Part shown: positions 23,096 to 36,730 of the stretch, piece after piece
How positions within the stretch are numbered: the stretch's first letter is position 1
Layout of the letters: each line of letters begins with the position of its first letter
Notes under the pieces: generated by a model
What the model saw: the letters and a program-made list of their open reading frames with translations, nothing else
Told to the model about the DNA's origin: nothing
The model's database searches: none
DNA from: Takifugu bimaculatus
Taxonomy: Eukaryota; Chordata; Actinopteri; Tetraodontiformes; Tetraodontidae
Assembly (NCBI GenBank): GCA_004026145.2
Contig: CP034979.1
Coordinates: 7,899,480-7,963,479 of the forward strand
DNA length: 64,000 nucleotides
Direction: 5' to 3'
Translations under genes and position numbers: made by a program

Positions 23096-26000
23096 ATGGA
23101 GGAAACAACCAGCAGGTCCAGCAGCAAAGTGGTGGCAGTTGTTGGTGGAGGATTGGTAAGAAAGGGGATGTTTGTTTGTTTGTTTGTTTGTTTGTTGGGG
23201 GGACTCAGTGAGCCTGGGCCAGATGATGACGGATAGTACGATTCCAGCGTTTCCTGAGGAGGTGTTGAACTCTCTGTCTCACAGGTCGGAGCTCTGAACG
23301 CCTGCTTCTTTGCCAAAAGAGGCTTCCAAGTGGAACTATTTGAAGCTCGGGAAGGTGGTGCTGCAACACACCTACGGGACTGTTGACGGGGCTCCAGCTC
23401 CTCACTGTTCTCCCTCCCCACCCCCTTCCCCGCCCCTCCCTGAGACAGTCCTCAGTCAGGAACAGGCCAGGTATTTTCCCAAGTCTTCCCACCTGACTCC
23501 CTGTCTGTGATGCCCCTCAGATATCCGGCGGGCCAGACACATGAAGGGCCGCAGCATCAACCTGGCTCTGTCCCACAGGGGCCGACAGGCGCTGCAGCAT
23601 GTGGGCATGGAGGAGAAAGTAAGCTCCCGCTCCTCACTGTCTCGGGTTCTGGGGCTCCTGAATGTGTTTGCTGCATTTGGTCCTTGGGTCCAACATGTTC
23701 AGGACCGAACGTTCCCACCCGGCGAGGCGCCGCCAGCCCGTCCTGGAGTGTCTGCTTCTGTTTCAGGCTCATCCGTCTAACTTATGTGTCCTAAATGATG
23801 ATCACAACCTTCACATGTATCTGTATTCACACCCTTTTCCTCAGATTGTCTCCCAGGGAATTCCGATGAACGCCAGAATGATCCATTCCCCGAGTGGAAA
23901 ACTATCCTCAATCCCCTACGGCAAGAAAGGCCAGGTAGGCTTCGCTCCCTCCCCAACCGAAGGGGTCGTATTTGTGTATTTTGTTGCATTTGTGTGAACC
24001 CATGTGAGGTTAAATCAAACCGTGCTGGAGAACAACCCGTTTAAATGTTCCCACACACGGTAACGAGTGGCAGCTAATGAGCTGCAGACCTGTCAGCCAT
24101 TTCATTCGTGGGATTCTGCATTATTTATCACTAAAAAGAGACTTTTGGACTTTGCTGAGGCTTTTATTTCACGTTGCTGCACAGAAATAAGAGGAGCAAA
24201 GCAAAAATGCTGACTTATTTGCTGAAGCCAAATATGCGTTTAGTCAGACAAAAGGTCAGTAAAATCCCTCTTTTGTGTTGCAGTTCATTCTGTCAGTCGA
24301 CCGAGCCAATCTGAACAGGGAGCTGCTGACAGGTGAGACCACCTCTTTACCTGCCTCCGTTGTGCAGAATAATCACACACTCACTCCCTTTTATTTGAAT
24401 CCATCAGAAATCCGGTCAACTCAGGCTAAACATTTGCATTTTTCCACCATGGAAATGATTATTTTCCAGCCAGTAAAAAGAAGACGTGCCCAAAGGCATC
24501 AACTGGAACATTTGAAATGAAATATCTGCCATTTACAAGCTAAAGCTAAACATTATTATTCTCATAAATGCTAACAATCCGGCGCAGCTAGCTGTACGTA
24601 TCTGTGCTTGAGTATTCCAAATAGCTTGATTTTGCATTTTGGAAGGTTAGTTATGATCAAAGCACTTTTTAACCCTTTACATCTCCTCCTGGATCCCCCC
24701 TAGAGGCTCCTGGAAGTTCCCCCATCTTGTTTCCAATCCATTAGATAACATGTCACCCAGTGATAAAACTAAATGAATAATGTAATCAGCGTAAAGAAAC
24801 CTGCCTAATGTGTCGGCCCGTGTGCTGTTTTGCTCTCACAGAGGCAGAGACGTATCCAAACATGCAGCTGAACTTTGACCACAAACTGCAGGACTGGAGC
24901 GCTGAAACGGGGCTGATGACCTTTGCCAGGTACACAAGTCCGTCCTAGTTACAGGTCTGGTTAGTAAATGAGGCTCTTTACCAGTTGTCCCTCAGAGATG
25001 ACAAAGAAGGAGGAAACAATTGCACACTTGGGTCTCGCGCACAAGACGATGACGACTTGTTCCAGTAGCTGATACGTGTCCTGAAAGGTGTCTGACGCGT
25101 TTCCACGGCGCTCTGCCCTCTTCACAAGTTGCAAATGTGACCTTTATATCAGCGGATGGTCACCGAGGAGGAGTCATCCTGCCAAGGTCGACACCTCCTC
25201 AGCGTCCACGAGGGACAGCACAAACACATTTACACAATGTGAACAAGTTTAGAGCACTATCACCGACGAGCCGTAGAGGAGGGTACCGGTTCAGTTTTTG
25301 TTATTTATCACGTGTTTATTATTCATCAGCCAACTACCACCGCTCCAAATCCCTCACAGACATTTTGAACCTTGTCCTCATGGAGACAGAACGGCACCGA
25401 GACAATTCGAAACAACTCTCAAAAGAACTCAAGGGAACAGAAATGAAATATTCATATCTCATGATGTGGTGCTGTTATGCTCCCGGACCCCAGTCGAAGC
25501 CACGTCCCTCAATAAACACCTCTGCCGCGCATGTCTCAGCTGCTGCAGAATGTCCCCACGTCCACCTGTTTCCAATTCGGTGCCCCCGTGTATAAGCAGA
25601 GGGGAGGCGTTGCTATGGGCGACCCACTGTGTGCTATCATGTGCAGCATTTTCATAGAAGATCTACAGAAAAAAGCAGCCCAACATCTGCAGGCCAAGCC
25701 CGTGGACGCACCATCTGGAGGACATCAAACGAGGACACGCGACAGATTGGGGACCACCTTATCAGCGTGCACCACACTGGACCAGTTCAGGTCACCCACA
25801 ATGAAGAAACGGATGGATCCATTCCTTTCCTGGACATAAACGAACAAGGACAGCAGGATAAAGGTGAAAACCTTCGTTTTCACCTGTCCATGTAGACAGG
25901 GACAGCAGAGCGTCCACCAACTGTCAGCAGTGACACTGCAGGACTTTAGTCTCAGAGTTGAGGGACGTTTGTTGCCTCAGAGGCTTTATAAGCTGCAGTT

Positions 26001-26981
26001 GTGACCCCCTCTGTCCTAAGACCCTCAAACCCGGTCAGGAAAACCTTTAAACCCATTTAGAGAGAAGGAGAAACCTGAAGGAGCTCCACAGGTGAGGGAC
26101 CGTCTCAAGAAGAAGAAGACGGGGTCTGACAGGACAGAAAAGGAGAGAAACAGGTCAAAAATGCTCCATCGGTAGACCAGACAGGTGGTTCCAGAGGGTG
26201 TAGGGAGGCTTTGGTAGGCTGAGGGAGCATTCGTGGCTCCATGAGCTGCTTCCATTCTCGCCTCAACTGATAACAAACATGTGCACGTGGGCCCCAACGT
26301 TATCCAAGCTAGATCTGGGAGGGTAGAGATCTTTCCTGGATCCGGTGTCAGGTGTGACGTGGGTGATCCGCTGTGCTCCTCAGGTCAGACGGGTCCGTGC
26401 AGGAGATCCAGGCGGACCTGATTGTGGGTTGTGATGGAGCTTTTTCTGCCATCCGCAAGCAGTTCCTCCGCCGCAGCCGCTTCAACTACAGCCAGACGTA
26501 CATCCCCCACGGCTACATGGAGCTCACCATGCCCCCCGTGCACGGAGAGGTCAGCCCACCTTAAAGACTTCGGGATTTCACCTTCCTGGTGCTTTGACCC
26601 CCTCTTTCATGTTCTAAATCACAGATTAAGTTGGATAAATGTCTTATTCATTTCATGTGCGTTTCACAACGAGCATGTTGACTCCATTTCCCATGGTTCC
26701 AGTTTGCCATGGAGCCTAATTACCTGCACATCTGGCCCAGAAACACCTTCATGATGATCGCCCTGCCCAACCTGGTGAGCTCGAGTTTATCTCTCTTCTC
26801 TTCTGGGGTTTGTGTCTCCGTCCTGCAGATCTTCTTTAAGGTGTCAGCGACCTCTGGGCTCAACTCCCCCCCCCCCATGCAGCAGCGCTTCGCTGTCACC
26901 ACCTCCAGCCTGAGCTTTCCTGCTTTCCATCCTAATCTTCTTTTCTAAAAGTCACTGTCACTTCCTGTCCCGTTTCAGAGG

Positions 26982-27029
<48 letters not shown>

Positions 27030-27492
27030 ACTGCTGATGCCATGGCAACAACAATGGTGCATTAAGGTCTTCTGGGGGTCTCCAGACAGTGTGAGTGTTT
27101 TTACATGAGGTTTCCAGTGAATTTGACCTTTAACTTGATTTTGTGAACCAGGACAAGACCTTTACCTGCACCCTCTTCATGCCCTTTGAGGAGTTTGAGA
27201 AGATCACCACAGGGGAGGAAGTCATGGAGTTTTTCCACCGTTACTTCCCCGACACAATACCGCTAATCGGAGCGTAAGTGTTAGTCCTCCTGACCTCCCC
27301 AGCCGCCATCCGGCATGTGTGAAACCGCGGACGCTGCAGACGTTAATGGGAGGTGAACGATGTGCTGGCAGCACACAGGCAGGAGGAGCTGTAGGAAGGC
27401 CTCAGGCGTCCCTCACTCCCGACCGGGCTAACCTTATGTGGCGTGCTAACGCAGGCATGGCCAGACTCTCTGTCTCTGCCTCCCCACAAGCA

Positions 27493-27533
<41 letters not shown>

Positions 27534-28884
27534 TTGCATTTGTTGACCATTAAATCAATAATGTGTTTCCATGTTGGCTCGTAGAGACGCTCTGAAGAGG
27601 GATTACTTCCGATTGCCTGCGCAGGCCATGGTGTCGGTCAAGTGCTCCCCGTATCACATCGGGGACAAATGCGTGCTGATGGGCGACGCGGCCCACGCCG
27701 TGGTGCCCTTCTATGGGCAGGGGATGAACGCTGTGAGTAAGAGATGAGTGGCAGGAAGAGAAGCGCTCCTGGACCTGACCAGAGACTGACAGGCTGGTGC
27801 TTTGCAGGGCTTTGAGGACTGTGTGGTTTTTGATGAAATGATGGAACAGTTCAAGGAGGATTTGAGTAAGTGCTCTTCAACTAAACCCGGACTCGGGAGG
27901 GGACCAGAGTAACCTTCAGCTTCCTGTGTGCAGGTGTCGTACTTCCTGAGTACACGCGAGTGCGGGTCCCGGACGACCACGCCATCGCCGACCTGGCCAT
28001 GTACAACTACGTAGAGGTGATAAACATTCCTACGATGGTCAAGAGGTGGTCAGTGCAGCAATATCGTCTGTCAGAGAGACATTGTTGAGTGGTCTCAGAG
28101 GACTGGAGATGTTTGCATGGAGGAAGTCCGGTTAACTCTCCTCTGTTTGCCAGATGCGAGCTCACGTCAACTCCAGGTGGTTCCTCTTCAGGAAGCTCCT
28201 TGATAACTTCCTGTATGCCATCATGCCAAAGACAATCATTCCTCTTTATACAATGGTTAGTCCCACCCCGCCGTGACTTCAGCAGCGTTGTCACCTCAGA
28301 CTGGACGTCACAGGGACATTTTTATCCTTCACAGGTGACCTTCACTCGAACACCTTACCATGAAGCCGTGGAGCGCTGGCACTGGCAAAACAAGGTAAAA
28401 AGACAGGACCGAGAGCTTTTCTGAACAGATAACCTCGGAGACAGTGAGGACAAGGAGGTCCAACACTGCTGGACATTTGGACATTAAATCCTGTAGGACA
28501 GAGTCAGACACACACACACAAGCTTAGCACCATGGAGCAGCTAACCAGAGTAAACTGGGATTTATAGCTTCTGCTTAGCCTGCAGCAGGGTGAAGACTGG
28601 AGGGTCTCCAGGGAGGTTAGACCACCTTATGGGTCCTTAGTGGCACACAGATGAACATAAATGCTCACCTCCCGGGGTTCTGGTGTCCTGGTTGTCTGTT
28701 CTCTTCAGCGTAAAGGTCAGACCACTCCTCGCTGCTCCTCACGGCTGCTGTTCTCAGCATTACCGATGGTGTTTAGGGTTCTGTCCTGGGTGTAAAAAGC
28801 TTTCAGCTGGAGGTGTTGCTGGGTCTGGAGTGCTCTCCTGGCTCCAAGGTTAATCACAGTCCAGAGCACTGACAGGCTCATCTT

Positions 28885-28933
<49 letters not shown>

Positions 28934-29220
28934 GAGCTTTTAAATGTCGATTTGTCTCACTTTGTGCACCTCACCATTCGTGACCTGGACAGCTGAGAAT
29001 GTGTCGTCGCCCTTTGCTGTTGCCATAATTGGAGAATTAAAAGCTCGGTGACCGGTGGCGTTCTTCTCCGCAGGTGATTAACGGCGGCCTGTTGCTGGGA
29101 GCGACCGGGGCAGCGTTGGGAGTCGCCTGCGTACTCATTAAAAATCCTCCCGACGTCAACAAGCTCGCCGGCCCGGCTGAGAAACTGTGGAGCCGACTGA
29201 TGGCGGTCGGGGCGGCGTGA
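23096..29220 (+). CDS. kmo: Kynurenine 3-monooxygenase, complete
   Basis: KMO is the FAD-dependent enzyme of the mitochondrial outer membrane that converts L-kynurenine to 3-hydroxykynurenine with NADPH and O2. Fifteen exons join in phase to 470 aa (human 486): 23096-23155, 23285-23354, 23521-23618, 23845-23934, 24284-24332, 24842-24929, 26384-26549, 26703-26774, 27152-27273, 27585-27732, 27808-27865, 27934-28016, 28154-28255, 28335-28394 and 29074-29220. Exon 1 holds the dinucleotide-binding VAVVGGGL(VG) motif. GRSINLALSHRGRQAL in exon 3 is the family signature, GCDGAFSAIRK in exon 7 is the DG motif, and [22 protein letters not shown] across exons 10-11 is the second FAD motif. The last exon encodes a C-terminal hydrophobic anchor (GGLLLGATGAALGVACVLI), the membrane-targeting part. 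The start was chosen because 20 codons precede the conserved first junction. Intron 6 is long and contains a Penelope-like relic. It is convergent with opn3, as in human. Confidence 0.97.
23171..23196. repeat. (TTTG)n microsatellite in kmo intron 1
   Basis: Six TTTG units starting 16 bp after the exon 1 donor. Confidence 0.85.
25460..25895 (+). mobile_element. Penelope-like retroelement relic (reverse transcriptase fragments) in kmo intron 6
   Basis: Fragments of a reverse transcriptase appear in order but in shifting frames: an early motif like D-LL-S-TPVEA near 25470-25510, then YKQRGGVAMGDPLCAIM near 25590-25640, then FTH-like and SIPFLDI around 25790-25840. The order and spacing match the Penelope-type RT, where G-AMG-PL is followed by a conserved PFLD motif. 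The YVDD catalytic box is missing and the frame changes several times, so it is dead. It is on the same strand as kmo and is wholly intronic. Family assignment is from motif recall only. Confidence 0.6.
26982..27029. repeat. (CA)n microsatellite in kmo intron 8
   Basis: About 24 CA units between kmo exons 8 and 9. Confidence 0.9.
27494..27530. repeat. (CA)n microsatellite in kmo intron 9
   Basis: About 18 CA units between kmo exons 9 and 10. Confidence 0.9.
28887..28930. repeat. (GT)n microsatellite in kmo intron 14
   Basis: About 22 GT units, 140 bp before the last kmo exon. Confidence 0.9.
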
Positions 29221-30440
29221 ACGCCACCTCCCGTCAATCAAGCCAGTCGAAGCATAAAGCGTGAAACACGTGGGTGACACGAGAGTCAGACCTTTAATCA
29301 GAGTTTGACTGAAGCTCACGGCGAACATGCCGATTAATGAGCCTCTGTAATCACCCCGAATCCAAACGATCACTCAGATTGACTGATAATTTCAGATAAT
29401 TAGTCCTTAATTGAAGGAACCCATCGGGGAGCTTTCAAGCCTTCAAATTGGATCATTTTCACAGCGTTTGCAAGTTTCTCCGGAGCCTGAAAGTGTCTCG
29501 CTGACCACAAACCCACATGATTTCTGTTTGATTGATTGAAGCCAAGCAATAAATGAACGTGTTTATCTGATTTCAGCTAAAACGAAAGCTTCCCTGTAAC
29601 GATCTTCCTTTATGCCTCCGTCTTTGTTTATCAGAACGAAGGATGTAATGAGCCGAGAGCTGTAATGAACCATTTTCAGTGGGGGTGGGGGGGCCAGCTG
29701 ATGAGAACTTCTACGCATCTTTGTTGGTCTCCTGCCGGGACACAACCATTAGCTTCTGTTATGAACGTGCTACAGGTTGGAAGCAAGTGTGGTTTTCAGC
29801 GGGGGAAGTGATATCTTAAGGAAGGAGGCGGCTCACGTCAAACATCCTCAATGAATGAGAGTCTAATCATCTGGATCTATTCATCAAATCTATTCCGAGC
29901 CGACATCCCAGGAGGTTACGGACGGAATCTCCGGGGCGGCTCGTCTAATTATGCTCCCGTCGTCCTCATACATATAAATCAGATGTCATTTCACAGCAAA
30001 CGCTCGCGCCGCGCCGGAGATTTAGGCCGAAATTAAATCACGTACACAAGCTAGGTAGCTGAAAATAGCATCTCTTTATTGAATGCATACACACGTTTTA
30101 GATATTCAGCGTTGTAATCAAGGATCTCAGGCGTCTTCTTCCATTTTACACTCCTACAGTTGGGTACCAACCACAAGAATCATGGTCCTGATCCACAGAT
30201 GTGCAGGTGGACAGAGGGACACACCAGTGTTTATTCTAGGGGACACATGTGACTACCTGTCCACTACAGGCTGACAGGTTTACATGGGGGTGTCACACTG
30301 AAAGACTGGGACGCTGCTCTGACAGTATTTACAGGTCTGTCACCAGGGTGGGGGCACAGGGGTCCCAGAAGGTGGGCTGAGATCAGCGCTTAAGGCTTGC
30401 TCAGATGTGGGGGGGGGGACACAGGTCCAGAGCTGGTGGA
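29221..30440. other. Convergent kmo / opn3 spacer with both 3' UTRs
   Basis: Contains a kmo-strand AATAAA at 29548-29553 and an opn3-strand signal (TTTATT on plus) at 30075-30080. No coding exon is seen. A tail-to-tail arrangement of kmo and opn3 is conserved with human. Confidence 0.55.
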
Positions 30441-33400
30441 TCACAGCGGCCTCACCTGGATGGCGTTAACGTCCGCGGAATCCGCCGATTTAGAGGTCAC
30501 GTCCAGCTGACCAAAGTCGTCGGTGGTGATGATGAAGACGATGGAGGAGGAGCTAAACGTCACCTTCTTCTTGGGTCGGTTCCCCTTGCCACAAGGCCGG
30601 GACATGACGATGGGCCGGATGGGGCGCTGGACCGGAGCGAGGGGCCGTTCTTTGAGGCTGCGCTGTAGCCAAGAGAGCCGGGAGCAGAGCAGCTGCAGCA
30701 GGCAGTGCCTGAACTGTGGTGGGAACACGAGAGCAAGCTCCTTTTAGCCCAACGCTGTTTGGAAAAGCAACTATTTCAATCAAATTCAACTGGAAAAAGC
30801 GGCTTTTTCTATTTTAAACTAATAAAGAACACATCAGGAGAGACCACAGTATCAGCCTCAGTTGAGTTAACATTGATTTGCCTTATTGATATTTGCTCTA
30901 TATTCAATTCTGCTCTGGGTGAAACCTGAAAATACACATGGTTCATCTGAGCCAGACAATAATCCCAACACTCAGCGGCGTCCGACTGATGCTGGAGGCA
31001 GAAACCCAGAGAGGGAAGTCCAGAGCAAAAGGGGCACGTCATTAACTTCAAATTCAGATGGAAAAGCCTCTCAACGCCTCCGTCCTTTCATTCCCCGCCC
31101 GTCTCCATCCACGCGATTCAGAAGGAAACGTACCGTGTTTTTTTTCCCCCTTGAATAACGAGTTTTTTATGTTGCTGTTCATGGTTAGCTGCGGGGCAAC
31201 ACATCAGTTATAGATGTTCCACGTTGAGTTATTTGCTACGTGAGCAAACTATCAATATTAGTAATTAAAGCTGCCATTATAGCACTGTAGCTAGCTGTAG
31301 CTAACACAGGGGAGATCATTCGCAGTAGGTTCTGATGACAGTGAGCTATGGTCAGGACCTTCAGAAACCAACCTTTCTGCTCATGAACACGTAGATGAGG
31401 GGGTTGTAGGCTGTGCTGGATTTGGCGAAGAACGATGGAATGATGGCCATCGTCGGAGACACCATGCTCCTCCTGCCAAAAGCCACCATCATTGACACCA
31501 CGGCGTACGGCGTCCAGCACAGCAGGAAGCAGGAGATCATCAGGAAAAACATAACGGAGACCTTCTTCTCATACCGCAAGATCTTGATGATCTGAACTGT
31601 CTGCAGGTCCTGGATGGAGCGGATCTACAAAAGAAACAGCAGAGGGTGAGGGGGTCTCCTGGCCTAGTCATGTGACTCAGGATGTCAGGAGGAGCATTAA
31701 AAACTGGATGTGCGGCCAGAATAAGTCCTCACACACATCTGAAATGTTCCCTCTGGGCAGCAGGAGTCCCATTTCTGAGGGTAACAATTCTCTAGATCTT
31801 TTTTTGATTTTCATGACCGTGATTCTTTTTTTTATTCGTTGTACCAGCAGTTTGTTGTTAAGTGACGATCTTTTTAATTGAGGGTCTCCGTTTGTAGTCA
31901 CTCTTGTTATCAGGCCACCTGTATTTAAATGTTACGTTAAATTGTTCTATTTTCTGTGTTTAATCCACATTTACTGGATTAATCCTCCATTTTGTCACCT
32001 CCCAGCGTACCAACGCTGTACCGGTCTGTTTAATGGTCCGCACCCTCCTGGCATATTTAAGTGCTGGTGCTCTTTAACAGTCTTTCCCTAGTGTTGTTCC
32101 ATCCTCTTGGTTTAAGGTTCTAGATGGATTTAAATGATAAAAGGGGTTAGGTTGAATGTTCTGGGCTAATGAGCCAGTGATATAAGCTTTAATATAACAA
32201 TTAAACCTATTTAATAAAGGATGAAACTCACTGTAACATGCGATATTATTGCAACATTCATTTTCTCCATTAAATCTTCCTTCCCTCCTGATATTGTGTC
32301 CCGACCACAACATCGCCAACAGCCTCCCAAATACCCGTCAACAATCATTCCATGCTCCAGCCTCTAGCATGAGCCTCTTAAGCTCATGATCAGAGCCTGT
32401 TGACTGAGGGCCTTCTTGGGTTCTTAGGATCTGCAAGTACACCTGCGCATGCTAACTGAAGCTAGGCTAACCAAGCAGGGCTGAGATCTCGGTGTTCTTC
32501 TGCCTCTTGCACGTCCACCTGCTCACTCAGAAGGGAACAATACTCGAAAAAAAACGGCGTAATTATTTGCACGCATGGGTTTTCATAGTGCTTCTATGCA
32601 GACGACACCCAGCGTTACCTGCCATGAACCCTCAGACTCAGGCAGGAGCTCCTCACCTCCAACTCAGCTCTTGGCTTTCCTGGCTAACTGTCCCATTCAA
32701 CACTGACATCAAAACTGATGTCAACTGAATTGTTCTGAGCCTGTAGATCCTCCTCTTTGTCTGCTGCCTCCCAAACACGATCATCGTCTGGCAAAGCTGA
32801 CTCTTTCGGCACAACAATCCAGACTGTTGTCGTACCTCGTTCCCCGATGGTGGAGCAACCTCCTGAGGTCCGTCAGAGCTGGAACAACCCTGTCCCCCCA
32901 GAAAGCTCTCGAAGCCACAGCTCCTCTGAGAGCACATCTATTTCTCCACCTTCCTCCCTCTCCACAGCTCTGCTCTGGTAGTTGTACCAGGTAGCTGTGG
33001 ACTGTAAGCTGGTATTTTATTCACATCGGTCTCATTTACATGGCGGCTCGATTGTGTCTCTGTACGCCACTTTAGACAAAACGTAATGACGCGTGACAGG
33101 ACCTCAGAGATGCTCACAGGACATACATCAGCAGGTGCAACAGCCGAGATGGATCACGTGTGGCGCCCTCTAGTGACCGAAAGGGAAACACAAACGTGTC
33201 TAAACCACTGACATCCCAGTTCCTTAAAGAGCCACTTTAAGTTGAATAAATGCTGCCGTCTGGAGCGGCACACAATGGATGGAAATACTGGTGCTGTGCT
33301 GGGGCAGATAAACCCTGAAGGCAGAGGAGCAAATTATCATAATGGAGTCGAAAAAGAGGGAAGAAGAGCAAAGGGCAGCAGTTGCTCGCTGAAAGTCAGA

Positions 33401-36400
33401 GTCTTTTTATTAAAATCAAGTCTGAGTGCCCACAGAGCTGTGCTAAAAGCAATAAAACCCTGAATACATTTAAATTTAACCCAATATGTGATTTAAAATA
33501 AAGGTTTGTCCTTCCTACCCCAAATAAAACACACACATATATATCTATCTGATTAAAAACCTATAACTAAAGTAAAATACACATTCTAGTCGGATGAAAT
33601 TGGTACTTTAATGTAAGCAGCGTTTTCTGATGAAGCACTCAAGACAGTTGGTGGAAATAAGGTCCTGAAATAACTTAATCATTTATTTAGTTTGCAAATT
33701 TACAGACAAAAGTGGCTGGTTCAATTCCAGATGCGACTGTGTCCTCGAGCAAGGTGGGGAACGTGCAATTGCCACTTTAATGTTCTAGCTTAAGCTTTTG
33801 GAAATATCAGGTATAAATCTGCAAAAGGAACGAGGTGAGTGCAACGATGCAAAATCTGCCAACGTTGAAGATTCATGAAGTTTTACGCTACCGTCGTTTC
33901 ACATTCCACAAAATCCTGTTAATATTTACATGTAACTACTTAACATTTACTCGCCAGATTTTGTTGAGAAATGTGACTCCAATAATTGACAAGGTTTTAA
34001 AGAGGAAAGAAGTGAGGCCAACGCCCCCAGGACTCACCATCTGGACTGCATAGAGGATGTTCCCGTAGCAGTAGATCATGATGCCCACAGGGACAAAGAA
34101 ACAAGCGAGGAGGAACAAGAGGATGAAGGAGGCATCGTTTGGGTCTTTAGAAGCCCAGTCCAGAGAACAGCCCAGCCGGTGGATCTCCAGAGTGTAGCGG
34201 TTCCAGCCCAGCAGAGGGGCTCCTGTCCAGGCCAGGGCGTACAGCCAGATGTGGCCGATGGCCCGCCACGCCCAGGGGAAATCTACCACCTGAGCGTGGA
34301 CCACCCGGATGTAGCGCTCGTAGGCCAGCGCAGCCAGGGTCATGATGGAAACGATGCCTGGTGGAGGGTGGGAGACAGACAGACAGACAGACAGGTCAGA
34401 GCAGGATCTGGGTCAGTGGATCACCCAGGCTCTTTGACCGGCCACATAACTGTGACTGGGGGCACATTTACGCCAGTAAAATCAGCCGGTGTAGCTTTAC
34501 AGCAACTTTACAGTTACCATCAAAGCACTCGCAGATCCAGAGTTGAGTGGCTCTAAATGCATCGTTAACGATAAATTTAGGTCGGATGGATTTTACATCC
34601 TTTACAATAACGTAGTATTCAACCGCATTCGCCATAAACCTCGGACGGTCCCATGATCCACGCCACGACCACACGCTGCAACACAAGCAGCCAGTCGTGT
34701 CCGGCGTGAGCCTCAGGGGCCGAGCTGGTGTCTGAGCGGGACGGGCGTGCTGGGACACAACTGACCAGGCTCGTTTCTGCAGCGTCTGCGTCAGTCGGCC
34801 ACGACACGCCGACGTATTCGCTGCTGCAGCAGGACACTCAAGGGCAAGGACGCGTATCCGGGAACGGGACTCATTATCATGCCCCCACAGAGGAACAAGC
34901 AGGGTGATGAGACTCCTGACTGTGTGGAGGATTGTTGGGGAGGAGCACGGCCACATCAGAATATATAATGACTGGCACCTTTAGATATCAGCTAGTTCCA
35001 TATAGAAACCAGGACTGACAGCAGTTCACAGCCTAAAGAGAAGCGACACCCCTCAAAGCGATTTTATGGTTGCAACCGTCTACCTGCATCACTGACAAGC
35101 ACCTGGACCTTCACGTTCGAAATAATCATCTTTTCCAGGTTTCCACCCCCATTAAAATAATTAAAAGCTGCTCATCTGAGGCCACCTGTCCATCCACTTT
35201 GACTACAAACGTGGCCCCCAGGTCAGCCCCCCCCCCCCCAAGGGTGGAGCAAACAAACACAAGAGAAAGGTTGGAGAAGGTGCAGACATACATGCAAGGG
35301 GATATCTGGGCTTCTACCTGCTGACGTGAAACACAGCTACCGCTTTAAAATCCTGACAATGGCTACCAGATAAAGCCCCGAACAGGTCGAAAAGCGAGCC
35401 CAAGGTCAAACCACAGCCACATTTTTTGAACATTTTCAGCTGCCAGCGAACAGCGAGTGGGGGGTGGGCGCACTTAAATGCCTGTTGTCCAGCAGGCGAT
35501 GGACCAAAGTGGCAGGACACCTTTTTCCCGTTCAATGTCGTACTGATGAAATAACACCTGCCTCAAAAATAAACCCCAACGTCACACTTTCTAATTTTGA
35601 ATCCTCTTCTGTGACACAATTACAGAGCCGAGCAACCGGCCAACAAACTAAACAAAGGTGAGCGAGATCTGGCTAATAACCAGCACAAAAGCTTTGGCTC
35701 TAATGAGCTCATCAGCACACATTAATCCCCAGGAAGGCTCATCTGCTCGTCTCAAGAGGTCGACCCTGACGGCCACTTCACAATTCTCAGATGATTCAAT
35801 AAATTAACGCGATGTCACCATCAAAGGGAACCTCTGGGGACCAGACAACACCTCAAACGTGCAACTATGTTGCACAGAAGATGCTCACTTTGCATCAAGA
35901 AGTGCACGTGTGATCGGTGCGAGAGGCTCAAGGTCGTCAGGTCTAACTGCAGCTCCTGGAAAGGAGGGGGGGTGCAAACTGGAAAGTGGGGCATCTTTCA
36001 GCCCCCCCAGTCACGGTGCCCAAACTGTGAATCCCACACGAGCGTTGGTGTCCTTGCACACCTCCACTGGAGGTCCTGAAGGACGGATGAAAAGGTAAAA
36101 GATCCGGGCTCACCGAACAAGCTGTTGCTGAAGCCGTCCCACACGCACGTCGCCTGGGTCCAGGTCCAGCGGCCCTGGACGCACGCCGCAAAAGTGAAGT
36201 TTATCCCGAAGAGCGACACCAGCAAATCGCTCAAACTTATGTTGACCAGCAGTAAATTGGTGGGCGTGCGCAGCCTCTTGAACCTGCAGTAGAGCGCGAG
36301 GACAACAAAGTTGTTGCAGAAGCCGAAGGCTCCGATGGTTCCGATGGTGAAGGCGAGGACCCTGTAGGTGTCCCCGCTGAACAGCAGCTGCTCCGCGCTG

Positions 36401-36432
36401 CGCTCGCTCCTGCTGCCGTTGGCGGGATTCAT
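30441..36432 (-). CDS. opn3: Opsin-3 (encephalopsin / panopsin), complete
   Basis: OPN3 is an extra-retinal, seven-transmembrane opsin. Four exons join in phase to 387 aa (human 402): 36114-36432, 34038-34357, 31373-31624 and 30441-30713. The start MNPANGS carries a predicted N-glycosylation site (NGS); an in-frame upstream Met exists at 36522 but lies in GC-rich leader. TM1-TM2 (FGFCNNFVVLALY, LLLVNISLSDLLVSLFG) are in exon 1; the G-protein-contact ERY replaces DRY in exon 2 (AYERYIRVVHA). TM6-TM7 in exon 3 include FAKSS, whose lysine is the retinal Schiff-base site, and NPLIY (NPxxY). The C-terminal tail has the conserved RPKKKVTFSSSSI-FIIT block and ends IQVRPL, as in human. All introns are GT-AG. 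Confidence 0.97.
33712..33776 (+). mobile_element. Possible SINE fragment in opn3 intron 2
   Basis: Contains a tRNA B-box-like GGTTCAATTCC followed by a segment resembling the conserved SINE core CCTTGAGCAAGG (here CCTCGAGCAAGG). No A box or tail was identified, so it may be a decayed fragment. Confidence 0.35.
34376..34393. repeat. (ACAG)n microsatellite in opn3 intron 1
   Basis: Short run of about four to five ACAG units just beyond the exon 2 acceptor of opn3. Confidence 0.75.
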
Positions 36433-36730
36433 CGCGCGCGAATAAGCGCTTGGTGCCGAGCATCGCGCGGCGGCTCGCGCCGTGATGAGACGCTGGAGCG
36501 CTGCGCGACTCGCGCACGGCACGCGCTGCTCTGGCTCCGCGCGCCGCCCATTCGAACCGACGCTCGAGTCCCTGCAGAAAGTGGGTCAAAGTGCCGCGGC
36601 CGAGCGCACGCTGCGCACGTGTCACTTCCGCCCAAACTTTCAAAATACACGCAAAAAGTCACGCGATTAATCATTAACGCGTTAGGCTGTTTCGAAAGAG
36701 GACGTTTAAACAGCGGAGAGGATGGTTAAA

